IMG/VR virus record: IMGVR_UViG_3300037070_004296
Coordinates: 1-30,042 of that record
Strand: one strand, 5' to 3'
Length of the DNA stretch: 30,042 nt
From: a virus
Below the pieces are notes generated by a model that did no database searches, was not told where the DNA came from, and worked only from the letters and a program-made list of their open reading frames with translations. Positions within the stretch are counted from its first letter, which is position 1. Each line of letters begins with the position of its first letter. Positions 21,384-27,777 of the stretch are shown in pieces. The position numbers and the translations under genes are program-made.

Positions 21384-21656
21384 ATGGTCGGACTTAATCG
21401 CTTCTACCCTCTCATTGATTGCTGCTGCTTCATCATTGCTGACATGGGAGGGGAGCCAGATAGGAAAGAATACCTTGGGATGGACTGTCCATTGGACAAA
21501 AGTGTCCTCCAGATTGCAAGCGAGCAATGGGGGGAGAGAATGTCGCTACTCGCCAAAGCCCGCGCCGTCCGTAGCGCGACCCTTGAGCTCGACAAAGGGA
21601 GGGGAGCGAAGGAGATAGACGAGTTCATTCGCTGGTTCCTTGATCGGGAGGGATGA
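21384..21656 (+). CDS. Small early protein, 90 aa
   Basis: AAGGAG lies 6 nt before ATG 21384. The N-terminal part has a run of three cysteines (LIDCCCFIIADMGGEPDRKEYLG) and the C-terminal part is helical and basic (SLLAKARAVRSATLELDKGRGAKEIDEFIRWFLD). Its last 32 nt overlap the end of the convergent minus-strand gene. No family is recognised. It is the last plus gene before the regulatory region. Confidence 0.6.
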   Translation: MVGLNRFYPLIDCCCFIIADMGGEPDRKEYLGMDCPLDKSVLQIASEQWGERMSLLAKARAVRSATLELDKGRGAKEIDEFIRWFLDREG

Positions 21657-21873
21657 CAATAGACTTCATATCTACGAGGTACGGCTCGAATTCGGCAGGA
21701 AATCCATAGTAGTACCGTCCAAATCCCAGGTCTTTACCTGGGATTTTGATTCTACGGACTATCATTCCACGGGATATAAGTTCGTCAGCAAGGGATTTAC
21801 GAAAGCGATAGGAACCGAATTGGGATTCAACACCATTGGCGATGGCTATTTCACGAAGAGTCATAAGAGGCAT
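21625..21873 (-). CDS. Lone minus-strand winged-helix-like protein, candidate regulator
   Basis: ATG 21873 has GGAG 6 nt upstream and a candidate promoter (TTGCTC-N17-TACCAT) with an expected start near 21895. The 82-residue product reads MPLMTLREIAIANGVESQFGSYRFRKSLADELISRGMIVRRIKIPGKD in segments, then GFGRYYYGFPAEFEP. This is consistent with a helix-turn-helix followed by a wing. It is the only minus-strand gene between two plus-strand blocks, and GTAAC repeats overlap its promoter, which suggests self-regulation. An opposing plus-strand frame over the same region lacks a ribosome site and looks like a shadow. The HTH call is by eye. Confidence 0.55.
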   Translation of the reverse strand: MPLMTLREIAIANGVESQFGSYRFRKSLADELISRGMIVRRIKIPGKDLGFGRYYYGFPAEFEPYLVDMKSIVIPPDQGTSE

Positions 21874-21901
21874 GGGTAGCTCCAGGTATGAAGGGTAACA
21901 T

Positions 21902-21930
21902 ATGGTAACAGTCCACAACAGGGAGAGCAA
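21902..21930 (-). promoter_or_regulatory. Candidate promoter TTGCTC-N17-TACCAT
   Basis: On the minus strand TTGCTC (21930-21925) and TACCAT (21907-21902) are 17 nt apart. The start would be near 21895, 22 nt before ATG 21873. It overlaps two GTAAC repeats and the plus-strand terminator. Confidence 0.5.
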
Positions 21931-21950
21931 TGGCTCAAGTTGTTGTTTTT
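21914..21950 (+). terminator. Intrinsic terminator for the plus early cluster
   Basis: CACAACA and TGTTGT form an outer stem around GAGC-AATG-GCTC, followed by TTTTT. It lies beyond the convergent minus-strand gene, so plus transcripts would run antisense through that gene before ending here. Confidence 0.55.
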
Positions 21951-22092
21951 ACAGGAGGGTAATAGGAGTAACAGGAGTAACACTATTTCTTGTGTGTATA
22001 GTAAAAAAGAAAATTCTAAAAGCTGACCGTAAAAAACCTTTGGTATTCCCGTTACCCCGGTTACCTGTGTTACCCTCCCCTCAGATAGGCTT

Positions 22093-22132
22093 TTGATAGC
22101 CATTTGAACGGTAGTTGATGGCCTTTGAATGG
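22093..22132. repeat. Imperfect direct repeat, 22-bp period
   Basis: TTGATAGCCATTTGAACGG (22093-22111) and TTGATGGCCTTTGAATGGG-like sequence from 22115 match over most positions with one base missing. It lies between the GTAAC cluster and the TAACATAAT region. The remaining sequence at 22133-22230 shows no gene. Confidence 0.35.
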
Positions 22133-22313
22133 GTGTTTCGGGACGTGGACTAGCAATCCCCTGCCCATTCTCCCATCCATTTCATTTGTCGATGTCTAAT
22201 CTTACGTCCAAATCCCAGCTCGAGAGGCTCCGGATAACATAACAGAAGTTAACATAATACACAGATAACATAATACGGAGCTGCATTATGTTAAACTCCT
22301 GTCATAATATAGA

Positions 22314-22447
22314 TGGCACGGTCCTTGCATATGCAAAAGCTGTGCCACATCTTTATTATGTAAGATGGCATAAAGATTGCTATGCAATAACCGTGCCATC
22401 CGTATTATGTAATCTGGCACAGATATTGCCATGCAAAAGCCGTGCCA
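22314..22447. promoter_or_regulatory. Three 33-34 bp palindromes with sigma-54-type arms
   Basis: Palindromes at 22314-22347, 22366-22398 and 22415-22447 each run from TGGCA(C/T) to GTGCCA around a TTGC...GCAA centre. Every arm fits the sigma-54 promoter layout, TGGCAC plus 1, N4, then TTGC: TGGCACG-gtcc-TTGCA, TGGCATA-aaga-TTGCT and TGGCACA-gata-TTGCC on the plus strand. TGGCACA-gctt-TTGCA, TGGCACG-gtta-TTGCA and TGGCACG-gctt-TTGCA read on the minus strand. Head-to-head sigma-54 promoters touching at their -12 elements could not all work at once. The array may therefore bind a dimeric protein, titrate RNA polymerase-sigma-54, or form an origin-like iteron set. Confidence 0.65.
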
Positions 22448-22519
22448 CGTCTTTATTATGTTAAAGAGCTCTTATATCTTAACATAACGCTCCGCATTAT
22501 GGTAAGTGTCAAAAATTGG

Positions 22520-22554
22520 CACAATGTGTCCAAGGACGACACAATGTGCCCAAG
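22520..22554. repeat. 20-bp tandem repeat CACAATGTG(T/C)CCAAG
   Basis: CACAATGTGTCCAAG (22520-22534) and CACAATGTGCCCAAG (22540-22554) differ at one base and are 20 bp apart, about two helical turns. Each contains the palindrome CACAATGTG. The first is preceded by TTGG, making another TGGCAC, but no TTGC follows at the right distance. Confidence 0.5.
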
Positions 22555-22612
22555 AGCGTCAGGTAACATAATAGAAATTGGCAAGGGAGGCGTCTGGCTG
22601 GCCTGTTTGGGT

Positions 22613-22628
22613 TGGCACGGGGGTTGCA
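22613..22628 (+). promoter_or_regulatory. Sigma-54-type promoter TGGCACG-N4-TTGCA
   Basis: TGGCACG (22613-22619), GGGG, TTGCA (22624-22628) matches the sigma-54 consensus at every conserved base and spacing. It is a single arm, not a palindrome. The start would be near 22640, about 40 nt before ATG 22680. A hairpin GCCAGC/GCTGGC (22640-22657) begins at that point. A TTGCAT/TATGCT pair is also present but with a 19-nt spacer. Confidence 0.55.
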
Positions 22629-22679
22629 TGTACTAGTAGGCCAGCGCTTATGCTGGCGTTACAAAAATCTAGGTGTTGT

Positions 22680-23003
22680 ATGTCCAAAGCCACAAAGTCC
22701 ATTGCCGCCCCTGCCGCCGCCGAACCCGTAGTGGTTGCCCCTAAGGTCACGCCGGTTACTGCCAGCGCGCCCGTAGTGCAAACCCTTAGTGTCAAGCCGG
22801 GCATTGTGTCCCGGGGCGCGCGTGCCGCGTGGTACGCTCTGGCCCTCCAGTACAATGGCAAGCCGGTCGCCGAATTTTTGGCCGCTGGCACGGCAAATCC
22901 GCCGTCGCTGTATACGGCGCGGTCCAAGCACAACGGCAATCCGCATAGCGCGGTCGGCTACCTGCGCGGTCTGGTACGCCGGGGGTGGGTCACCTTAGTC
23001 TAA
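22680..23003 (+). CDS. GC-rich small DNA-binding-like protein in repeat cassette
   Basis: The start is ATG 22680 with AGGTG 4 nt upstream; an in-frame ATG at 22578 lies before the candidate promoter and is rejected. This 107-residue protein has an Ala/Pro/Val-rich N-terminal tail (about 1-40) and a basic core with SRGARAAWYALALQYNGKPVAEF. The core ends in SAVGYLRGLVRRGWVTLV, like a short helix-wing. The core resembles that of the 9023-9445 product. Codon use is much richer in G+C than the flanks. It stands alone between TAACATAAT repeats on both sides, with a sigma-54-like promoter in front and a strong terminator behind. It may bind the flanking repeats, but that is inference. Confidence 0.6.
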   Translation: MSKATKSIAAPAAAEPVVVAPKVTPVTASAPVVQTLSVKPGIVSRGARAAWYALALQYNGKPVAEFLAAGTANPPSLYTARSKHNGNPHSAVGYLRGLVRRGWVTLV

Positions 23004-23048
23004 ACCCCTAAGGTAATCGGGCCGGGCCCTTAGGGGTCCGGCCCTTTT
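23004..23048 (+). terminator. Terminator with an alternative hairpin
   Basis: GGGCCGG (23019-23025) and CCGGCCC (23038-23044) form a stem followed by TTTT. An overlapping, mutually exclusive stem pairs ACCCCTAAGG (23004-23013) with CCTTAGGGGT (23028-23037), 10 bp. It starts at the gene's stop codon, so ribosomes near the stop could favour one form. Confidence 0.7.
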
Positions 23049-23075
23049 GCGCGCGTCTGTGACGCACTGCATCAA

Positions 23076-23117
23076 TTACATAATAAAGATGTAACATAAT
23101 ATGGATGTAACATAATG
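23076..23117. repeat. TAACATAAT repeats (downstream group)
   Basis: TTACATAATA (23076), TAACATAATA (23092) and TAACATAATG (23108) follow the terminator, with a partial TCATAAC at 23126. They mirror the upstream group and frame the 22680 gene. From 23134 to 23236 no gene or clear motif is seen. Confidence 0.6.
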
Positions 23118-23236
23118 CATCTCTGTCATAACGCCCGACTCCATATGTAAAATGACTCCCCCCGGGGATTCTTAAAATAAAATTCACAAAAACAATCACC
23201 CGACTCACGTTCGTATTTTCAGGACTTTCTAGCTAC

Positions 23237-23267
23237 GTGCGAGGTTCGCTTTCGAAGAAGTGCGAGG
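23237..23267. repeat. GTGCGAGG direct repeat upstream of terminase
   Basis: GTGCGAGG occurs at 23237-23244 and 23260-23267, 23 bp apart, around a TTCGCTTTCGAAGA core. Lying just upstream of the small terminase gene, it could be a packaging (pac/cos) recognition element or a promoter control site. Confidence 0.3.
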
Positions 23268-23283
23268 ATTGGGTGTAGAGCTA

Positions 23284-23312
23284 TTGCATTCTCGCTTTTT
23301 ATCCTGTATGCT
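23284..23312 (+). promoter_or_regulatory. Late promoter TTGCAT-N17-TATGCT, possibly leaderless
   Basis: TTGCAT (23284-23289) and TATGCT (23307-23312) are 17 nt apart. The expected start at about 23319-23320 is next to ATG 23321, and no ribosome site precedes that ATG. The -10 is identical to those of the 16.97 kb and 28.99 kb promoters. Confidence 0.6.
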
Positions 23313-23320
23313 TCTCCTCC

Positions 23321-23776
23321 ATGGATCTCATTCCACAAGATACGAAGGAACCTGACGTCCTGGTCAAGTATCAGGGGGTAGACGTCCTACTCTCCGATGT
23401 TTCGCGTTCCACTCGCCAAATCGCTCGTTCCCTCCCTCCAGCGCCACGGAAGCAAAAGCTCCTAAACGCAATGGATGAGACCTTTGATCTAATTGGTGGA
23501 GTCCCCCGGCTCGCCGTGTGGGCTGATGAGAACCCAGACGACTTCTACAAGCTCTACGGGAAGACGCTCCCCCAACAGATCCAGGCCTCTATCGACGGTA
23601 AGATCCAGTGCATCATTCGGCCAGCCCTTCCTCCTTCCCCATTAGATGGAGAGTATCATGAGATCCAAAGCGGAGCTGATAGAGATCTACGGAGTGGAGG
23701 GAGTGAGGGAACGCTCACCGGGTCGTCTCCAAGTGATGGAGGAGCACGCCGGGAGGAAGATGGTATGGGTGGATGA
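23321..23776 (+). CDS. Terminase small subunit-like protein
   Basis: This 151-residue protein is encoded two genes before the large terminase. The middle has an LIGGVPRLAVWADENPDDFYKLYGKTLPQQIQ segment resembling the helical DNA-recognition region of small terminases in podovirus-like phages. The C-terminal 45 residues are Gly/Ser-rich and overlap the next gene in another frame. No ribosome site precedes ATG 23321, and a promoter places the transcript start almost at the ATG, so it may be read from a leaderless message. It would recognise the packaging site and recruit the large subunit. Confidence 0.6.
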   Translation: MDLIPQDTKEPDVLVKYQGVDVLLSDVSRSTRQIARSLPPAPRKQKLLNAMDETFDLIGGVPRLAVWADENPDDFYKLYGKTLPQQIQASIDGKIQCIIRPALPPSPLDGEYHEIQSGADRDLRSGGSEGTLTGSSPSDGGARREEDGMGG

Positions 23777-23879
23777 GGAGGATGCGCTCCCGCCAGTGGA
23801 GCCCTCCGACCCCGTGGTCGTCTCCGAGGCTGATCTTGATCTCGGGTTCGAGGACGAGGATGGAGAGGATGAAGAGTGA
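23658..23879 (+). CDS. Small acidic protein between terminase genes, 73 aa
   Basis: ATG 23658 has GGAGAG 4 nt upstream; an in-frame ATG at 23646 has no such site. The product starts MRSKAELIEIYGVEGVRERSPGRLQVMEEH and ends in a run of Asp and Glu (DLGFEDEDGEDEE). It overlaps the small terminase by 119 nt in another frame and the large terminase by 4 nt. It may be a packaging accessory or DNA mimic; no family is recognised. Confidence 0.6.
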   Translation: MRSKAELIEIYGVEGVRERSPGRLQVMEEHAGRKMVWVDEEDALPPVEPSDPVVVSEADLDLGFEDEDGEDEE

Positions 23880-25306
23880 GTCGGATAGAGCCCTCACCGG
23901 AAGGGGAGATCGTAGTACCCTACGTTGCTCGTCGTCAATTCCTTCCGTTCCATTCTCGTTCCCAGCGGTTCAGCTGCATGGTCTGTCATCGCCGTGCGGG
24001 GAAGACAGTCGCCTCCATAAACGAACTCATCGCCAGAGCAATCTACAGCAAGAAGAAGAGACCTCGCTATGGCTACATCGGCCCCCAACTCAAGCAAGCG
24101 AAGAAGATCGCTTGGGAGTACCTCAAAGAGTACACTCAGGGTCTATGCGACAAAGTATCGGAATCGGAACTATACGTACGACTTAAACACAATGGAGCTG
24201 AGATCTGCGTCTACGGTGCCGATAATCCTGACTCCTTCCGAGGCCAGTATTTTGATGGAATCGTTCTTGACGAGTATGGGGATATGTCCCCTTCGGTCTG
24301 GGGCAAGGTTCTACTTCCAACGCTCGCTGACCGGAAAGGATGGGCTGTTTTTATTGGGACATTCAAAGGGAAGAATCACTTCTATAAAGTTCATAGAAGA
24401 GCCGAGGGGAAGGACTTACTCCCCACAGAGGACGCTGAATATTTTAGAAAGAACTGGTATTCTTTCCTTCTAAAGGCCAGCCAATCCGGGATCCTATCAG
24501 ATGAAGAACTGCAACTCCAAAAGATGGAGCAAGATGATGAAGAGTACCAGCAGGAGTTTGAATGCAATCCAAACGCGGCTGTCAAGGGAACATACTACGC
24601 GTCAATCATCGCCAGCCTTGAGACTCGCGGTCAGATCTATAACGACCGGGCAGCTTATGACCCTGAATTCCCCGTCGACGTATGGAGTGATCTCGGCATA
24701 TCAGATTCTACCGCTCTCTGGTTTAGTCAACGTCGTCCCGACGGGTACGCCCTGATAGACTATGACGAAGCAAGTGGAAAGAAGCTGGAGTACTATTCCG
24801 ATCTACTGTATGCGAAGCCATATCGTTACGGGACCATTTGGGCTCCGCATGACATTAGAGCTCGCACCCTCCAGACTGGGCGCTCCACTATCCAGATGTT
24901 TCTCGAGCAGTTGGAAGATATCCAGCGCTTTGATCGCACTTCCGTCGATCCCATTGTACGTATTATTCCCAAGCTCGCGATTCAAGACGGTATTCAAGCG
25001 ACTAGGAAGATCCTATCTGACTGCTACTTCGCCTCCTCCACCACAGATGGGGTTGAGGCCCTCCGGGCATACAAGAGAGCATGGGACGAGGATAGGAAGG
25101 TGTTCCAAGAGCACCCTCACCATGACTGGTCATCGAACGGAAGCGACGCCTTCCGGGGCTTCGCGATCATGGCGAAAGGAATAGTGACTCTAGCCGAGAT
25201 AGAGGCTAAAGAGAACGAGCACAAAGTGAAACTACCAGAAATTCAACTTGAGCCCTTGTTCGAGCATCGCGAACGAGTGCTACGCATGAACAGGGGCAGA
25301 GTATGA
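23876..25306 (+). CDS. Terminase large subunit
   Basis: This 476-residue packaging motor has Walker A HRRAGKT (38-44), Walker B IVLDEYG (Asp132, Glu133) and the coupling motif FIGTFKG (159-165). The C-terminal RNase H-like nuclease has DLGISD (Asp272) and WAPHD (Asp326). The late SSNGSDAFRGFA segment matches the usual third nuclease region. It cuts concatemers and drives DNA into the head with ATP. GTG 23876 overlaps the previous stop (GTGA) with GGAGAGG 7 nt upstream. The portal gene overlaps its end by 4 nt. Confidence 0.93.
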   Translation: MSRIEPSPEGEIVVPYVARRQFLPFHSRSQRFSCMVCHRRAGKTVASINELIARAIYSKKKRPRYGYIGPQLKQAKKIAWEYLKEYTQGLCDKVSESELYVRLKHNGAEICVYGADNPDSFRGQYFDGIVLDEYGDMSPSVWGKVLLPTLADRKGWAVFIGTFKGKNHFYKVHRRAEGKDLLPTEDAEYFRKNWYSFLLKASQSGILSDEELQLQKMEQDDEEYQQEFECNPNAAVKGTYYASIIASLETRGQIYNDRAAYDPEFPVDVWSDLGISDSTALWFSQRRPDGYALIDYDEASGKKLEYYSDLLYAKPYRYGTIWAPHDIRARTLQTGRSTIQMFLEQLEDIQRFDRTSVDPIVRIIPKLAIQDGIQATRKILSDCYFASSTTDGVEALRAYKRAWDEDRKVFQEHPHHDWSSNGSDAFRGFAIMAKGIVTLAEIEAKENEHKVKLPEIQLEPLFEHRERVLRMNRGRV

Positions 25307-27510
25307 ACGAGACTTCAACATACGGGTCCAAGGCTAAGTCCAAGGGAGAGAGGAAAAATCCCAACGAGCAGTTCCCGGATACGGAAGCTGGATGGGCCTC
25401 TCGCTGGTCAGCTGAATTCGTTATCGCAGAGCGAGAACTGGACAAGTGGCTGAAGCAGGGAAAGAAGGTAATCCACCGCTTTTTGGACGATAAGCGGGGA
25501 GAGATTGAGACGGTAGGGGATCTCCAGTCAAATCTCAACCTTTTCCACTCCAATACCATCCAGCTCCAGTCCATGCTATACGGACGTCTACCCAAAGTGG
25601 AGGTAGATAGGACTTTCGCAGACGCGAATGATGACGAGGCGCGTGTCGCAGCCCTCATCCTCTCGCGTATACTCAACCAGGACATCCAAGCGGCTGGAGA
25701 GGACTACGCTTCGGTCCTCCGCTCATGTCTCCAGGACCGCCTCCTCCCCGGCCTAGGCTCTGCTCGAGTGAAGTACGACTACAAGAGCGAGATCACGGAT
25801 GTTCCCCCGATCCTGGACCCCGTAACGGGGGAGGAAATGGCCGAGGGGTACGAAGATGAGAAGGTGACGGATGAGTGGGTGGATACGATTTACACTCACT
25901 GGACCGACCAACTATGGTCGCCCGCGCGCACGTATGGGGAGCTTCGGTGGAAGGCGTATCGCTCGTTTATGAACTACGACGAACTTTGCAAGAGGTTCGG
26001 CGATGAGGTTGCGAAGAATCTGCCAAAGACGTCAAAAGTTCCAGGGAGGGACAGCAAGAAGGAGGATTCGGTAGAGCCACAGACCGAGGTGTGGGAAATC
26101 TGGGATAAAACACGGACCAAAGTGTTCTGGTTCGTAAAGGGCTACGATAAAATCCTTGATTCAATGGACGACCCACTGGAATTAGAGGGCTTTTGGCCTG
26201 ATCCACCTCCAATGATTGCAAATGTCACTACGACGAAGTACATTCCTCGTTCTGACTACGTCCTCGCGCAGGACCTGTACAACGAAATCGACAAATTACA
26301 GACTCGCATCTCGATCCTCACGGATGCGTGCAAATCCATCGGCTTTTATGATAAGAACAACGCTGGAATCAAGCGTGCCATGCAAGAGGGAGTGGAAAAC
26401 GACCTTATTCCTGTTGATAACTGGGCGATGTACGCCGAGAAAGGAGGCGCAAAGGGAGTCGTAGACTGGATGCCAATTGAGACCGTCGCCAGGACAATTG
26501 AGATCCTCACCTCAAAGCAGGGTGAGAAGATCCAGCAACTCTACCAAATCACTGGTATGAGTGATATCATGCGGGGAGCTTCCCAGCCATACGAAGCAGC
26601 AGCGACGTCAAAGGCTAAGGTTGAGTTCGCCAGCATCCGTGTTCAGGCCCTACAGGACGACTTCGCGCGTTTCGCCAGCGAACTACAGAGCTTGAAGGTC
26701 CAGATTATACAGAATTTCTACGAGCCGTACTGCATCAAAGAGCAGTCGAACATCATGTTTACCGAAGACGGTAAGGATGAGATGCTTGTAGACCGAGCAA
26801 TTGCGCTGATTAAGGACAAGAAGAGAATCAAGTGGCGCATCACCATTCGCCCGGAGAGTCTTGCGCTCGCTGACTATGCGAAGCTGAAGGCTGATCGTAC
26901 TGAGTACATCAACGCTCTCTCAATGTTCATGCAGTCTGCGGCCCCGCTGGTCCAACTGGATAAGAAAATCACCCCAATTCTGCTTGAGCTCCTCAAGTGG
27001 GGCCTCGCCGGGTTCAAGGGTAGCAATGAGATTGAGGGTGTTTTGGACAAGGCCATCGCCCTATACCAGAAGATCTCCGAACAGCCAGACAACAAGCCAG
27101 ATCCTGAGCAGATGAAGGCTCAGGCTGAGATGCAGGCGATGCAAGCGAAGCAGCAGGCTGAGATGCAGAAGCTACAAGGCGAGATGCAGATGGCTCGGGA
27201 AGAGCACGCAGCTAAGATGCAGCAGAGCCAGATGAAGGCTCAGCAGGAGATGGCAGCTCAGCAACAGCAGTTCCAGATGGAATTGACCAAGATGCGGGCT
27301 GAAATCCAGCAGGACCAGCAGAGGTTCCAGTTGGAACTGAAGCAAATGATGATGGAATTCGGCATGAAGAAGCAGGAACTCGCTGTAGAGGTGGAAGCCA
27401 AGAGGGCTGAACAGCAAGATCAATTCACTTTCAATACGGCGGAGAGAGAACATGAGGCGGAGGTACGTCTACAATCCGACAACAAAGGAAATGGAGGAGG
27501 TAACAGTTGA
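25303..27510 (+). CDS. Portal protein with long coiled-coil C-terminus
   Basis: This 735-residue portal starts at ATG 25303, overlapping the terminase stop (ATGA). The body (about 20-600) has the usual portal pattern with NLFHSNTIQLQSMLYGRLPKVEVDRTF, early tryptophan-rich wing segments and a TSKAKVEFASIRVQALQDDFARFASELQ stem-like helix, as in large podovirus portals. From about residue 605 it becomes extremely rich in Met, Gln, Glu and Lys in a long coiled coil, which could form a barrel into the head. It forms the dodecameric ring through which DNA passes. The last 59 nt overlap the next gene. Confidence 0.88.
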   Translation: MNETSTYGSKAKSKGERKNPNEQFPDTEAGWASRWSAEFVIAERELDKWLKQGKKVIHRFLDDKRGEIETVGDLQSNLNLFHSNTIQLQSMLYGRLPKVEVDRTFADANDDEARVAALILSRILNQDIQAAGEDYASVLRSCLQDRLLPGLGSARVKYDYKSEITDVPPILDPVTGEEMAEGYEDEKVTDEWVDTIYTHWTDQLWSPARTYGELRWKAYRSFMNYDELCKRFGDEVAKNLPKTSKVPGRDSKKEDSVEPQTEVWEIWDKTRTKVFWFVKGYDKILDSMDDPLELEGFWPDPPPMIANVTTTKYIPRSDYVLAQDLYNEIDKLQTRISILTDACKSIGFYDKNNAGIKRAMQEGVENDLIPVDNWAMYAEKGGAKGVVDWMPIETVARTIEILTSKQGEKIQQLYQITGMSDIMRGASQPYEAAATSKAKVEFASIRVQALQDDFARFASELQSLKVQIIQNFYEPYCIKEQSNIMFTEDGKDEMLVDRAIALIKDKKRIKWRITIRPESLALADYAKLKADRTEYINALSMFMQSAAPLVQLDKKITPILLELLKWGLAGFKGSNEIEGVLDKAIALYQKISEQPDNKPDPEQMKAQAEMQAMQAKQQAEMQKLQGEMQMAREEHAAKMQQSQMKAQQEMAAQQQQFQMELTKMRAEIQQDQQRFQLELKQMMMEFGMKKQELAVEVEAKRAEQQDQFTFNTAEREHEAEVRLQSDNKGNGGGNS

Positions 27511-27775
27511 GCGGAATCGCGGCAGCGGCCTCCTTATCATGGGCGATATTGAACCTTTCAAGTCGCCCGTGGATGGATCCGTCATCACTGGCCGTTCTGC
27601 TCTTCGTCAGCACAACAAAAGACACAACGTGACAAATCCAGCGGACTACAAGGAAGAATGGAAGACAAAAGCGAAGGAACGAGCGAAAGTTTTCACCCCC
27701 GGTGCTGGATTTGATAAGCAGCGACGAATTGAACACATCAAACGGGCCCTAGAAAGGCCGAGTAAAGGAAAATAG
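27452..27775 (+). CDS. Conserved phage protein between portal and scaffold, 107 aa
   Basis: GGAGAG lies about 5 nt before ATG 27452. The product has MRRRYVYNPTTKEMEEV, then IEPFKSPVDGSVITGRSALRQHNKRHNV and a basic C-terminus. The pattern SPxDGSxIxxRSAxRxHxxxH is familiar from small proteins in the same place in other phages; I know no function. It may act in head assembly. Confidence 0.7.
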   Translation: MRRRYVYNPTTKEMEEVTVERNRGSGLLIMGDIEPFKSPVDGSVITGRSALRQHNKRHNVTNPADYKEEWKTKAKERAKVFTPGAGFDKQRRIEHIKRALERPSKGK

Positions 27776-27777
27776 TC

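Larger units (their letters stand above)
21893..22075. repeat. Cluster of GTAAC-type repeats
   Basis: Copies read GGGTAACA (21893), GGTAACA (21904), GGGTAATA (21957) and GGAGTAACA twice in tandem (21965, 21974). Inverted copies GTTACCCC (22051), GGTTACCT (22059) and TGTTACCC (22068) follow. The first two overlap the -10 and expected start of the minus-strand gene. The direct group and inverted group flank an AT-rich stretch of about 70 bp. This looks like an operator cluster. Confidence 0.55.
22235..22573. repeat. Dispersed TAACATAAT repeats (upstream group)
   Basis: Direct copies of TAACATAA(T/C) start at 22235, 22250, 22266, 22480 and 22564. Inverted copies (ATTATGTTA and variants) lie at 22285, 22354, 22403, 22454 and 22494. 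Four of the inverted copies separate or flank the three long palindromes, so palindromes and AT motifs alternate with a period of about 50 bp. No gene is present in 21874-22679; this stretch is regulatory or replicative. Confidence 0.7.

Noticed and set aside
21640-21879. Plus-strand frame opposite the lone minus gene
   Set aside because: No ribosome site, whereas the minus frame has a good ribosome site and a promoter at the right distance.
22235-23117. CRISPR array
   Set aside because: Repeats are short, in both orientations, with related rather than unique sequences between them, and no cas operon is present. The Cas4-like gene is a phage replication-region nuclease.
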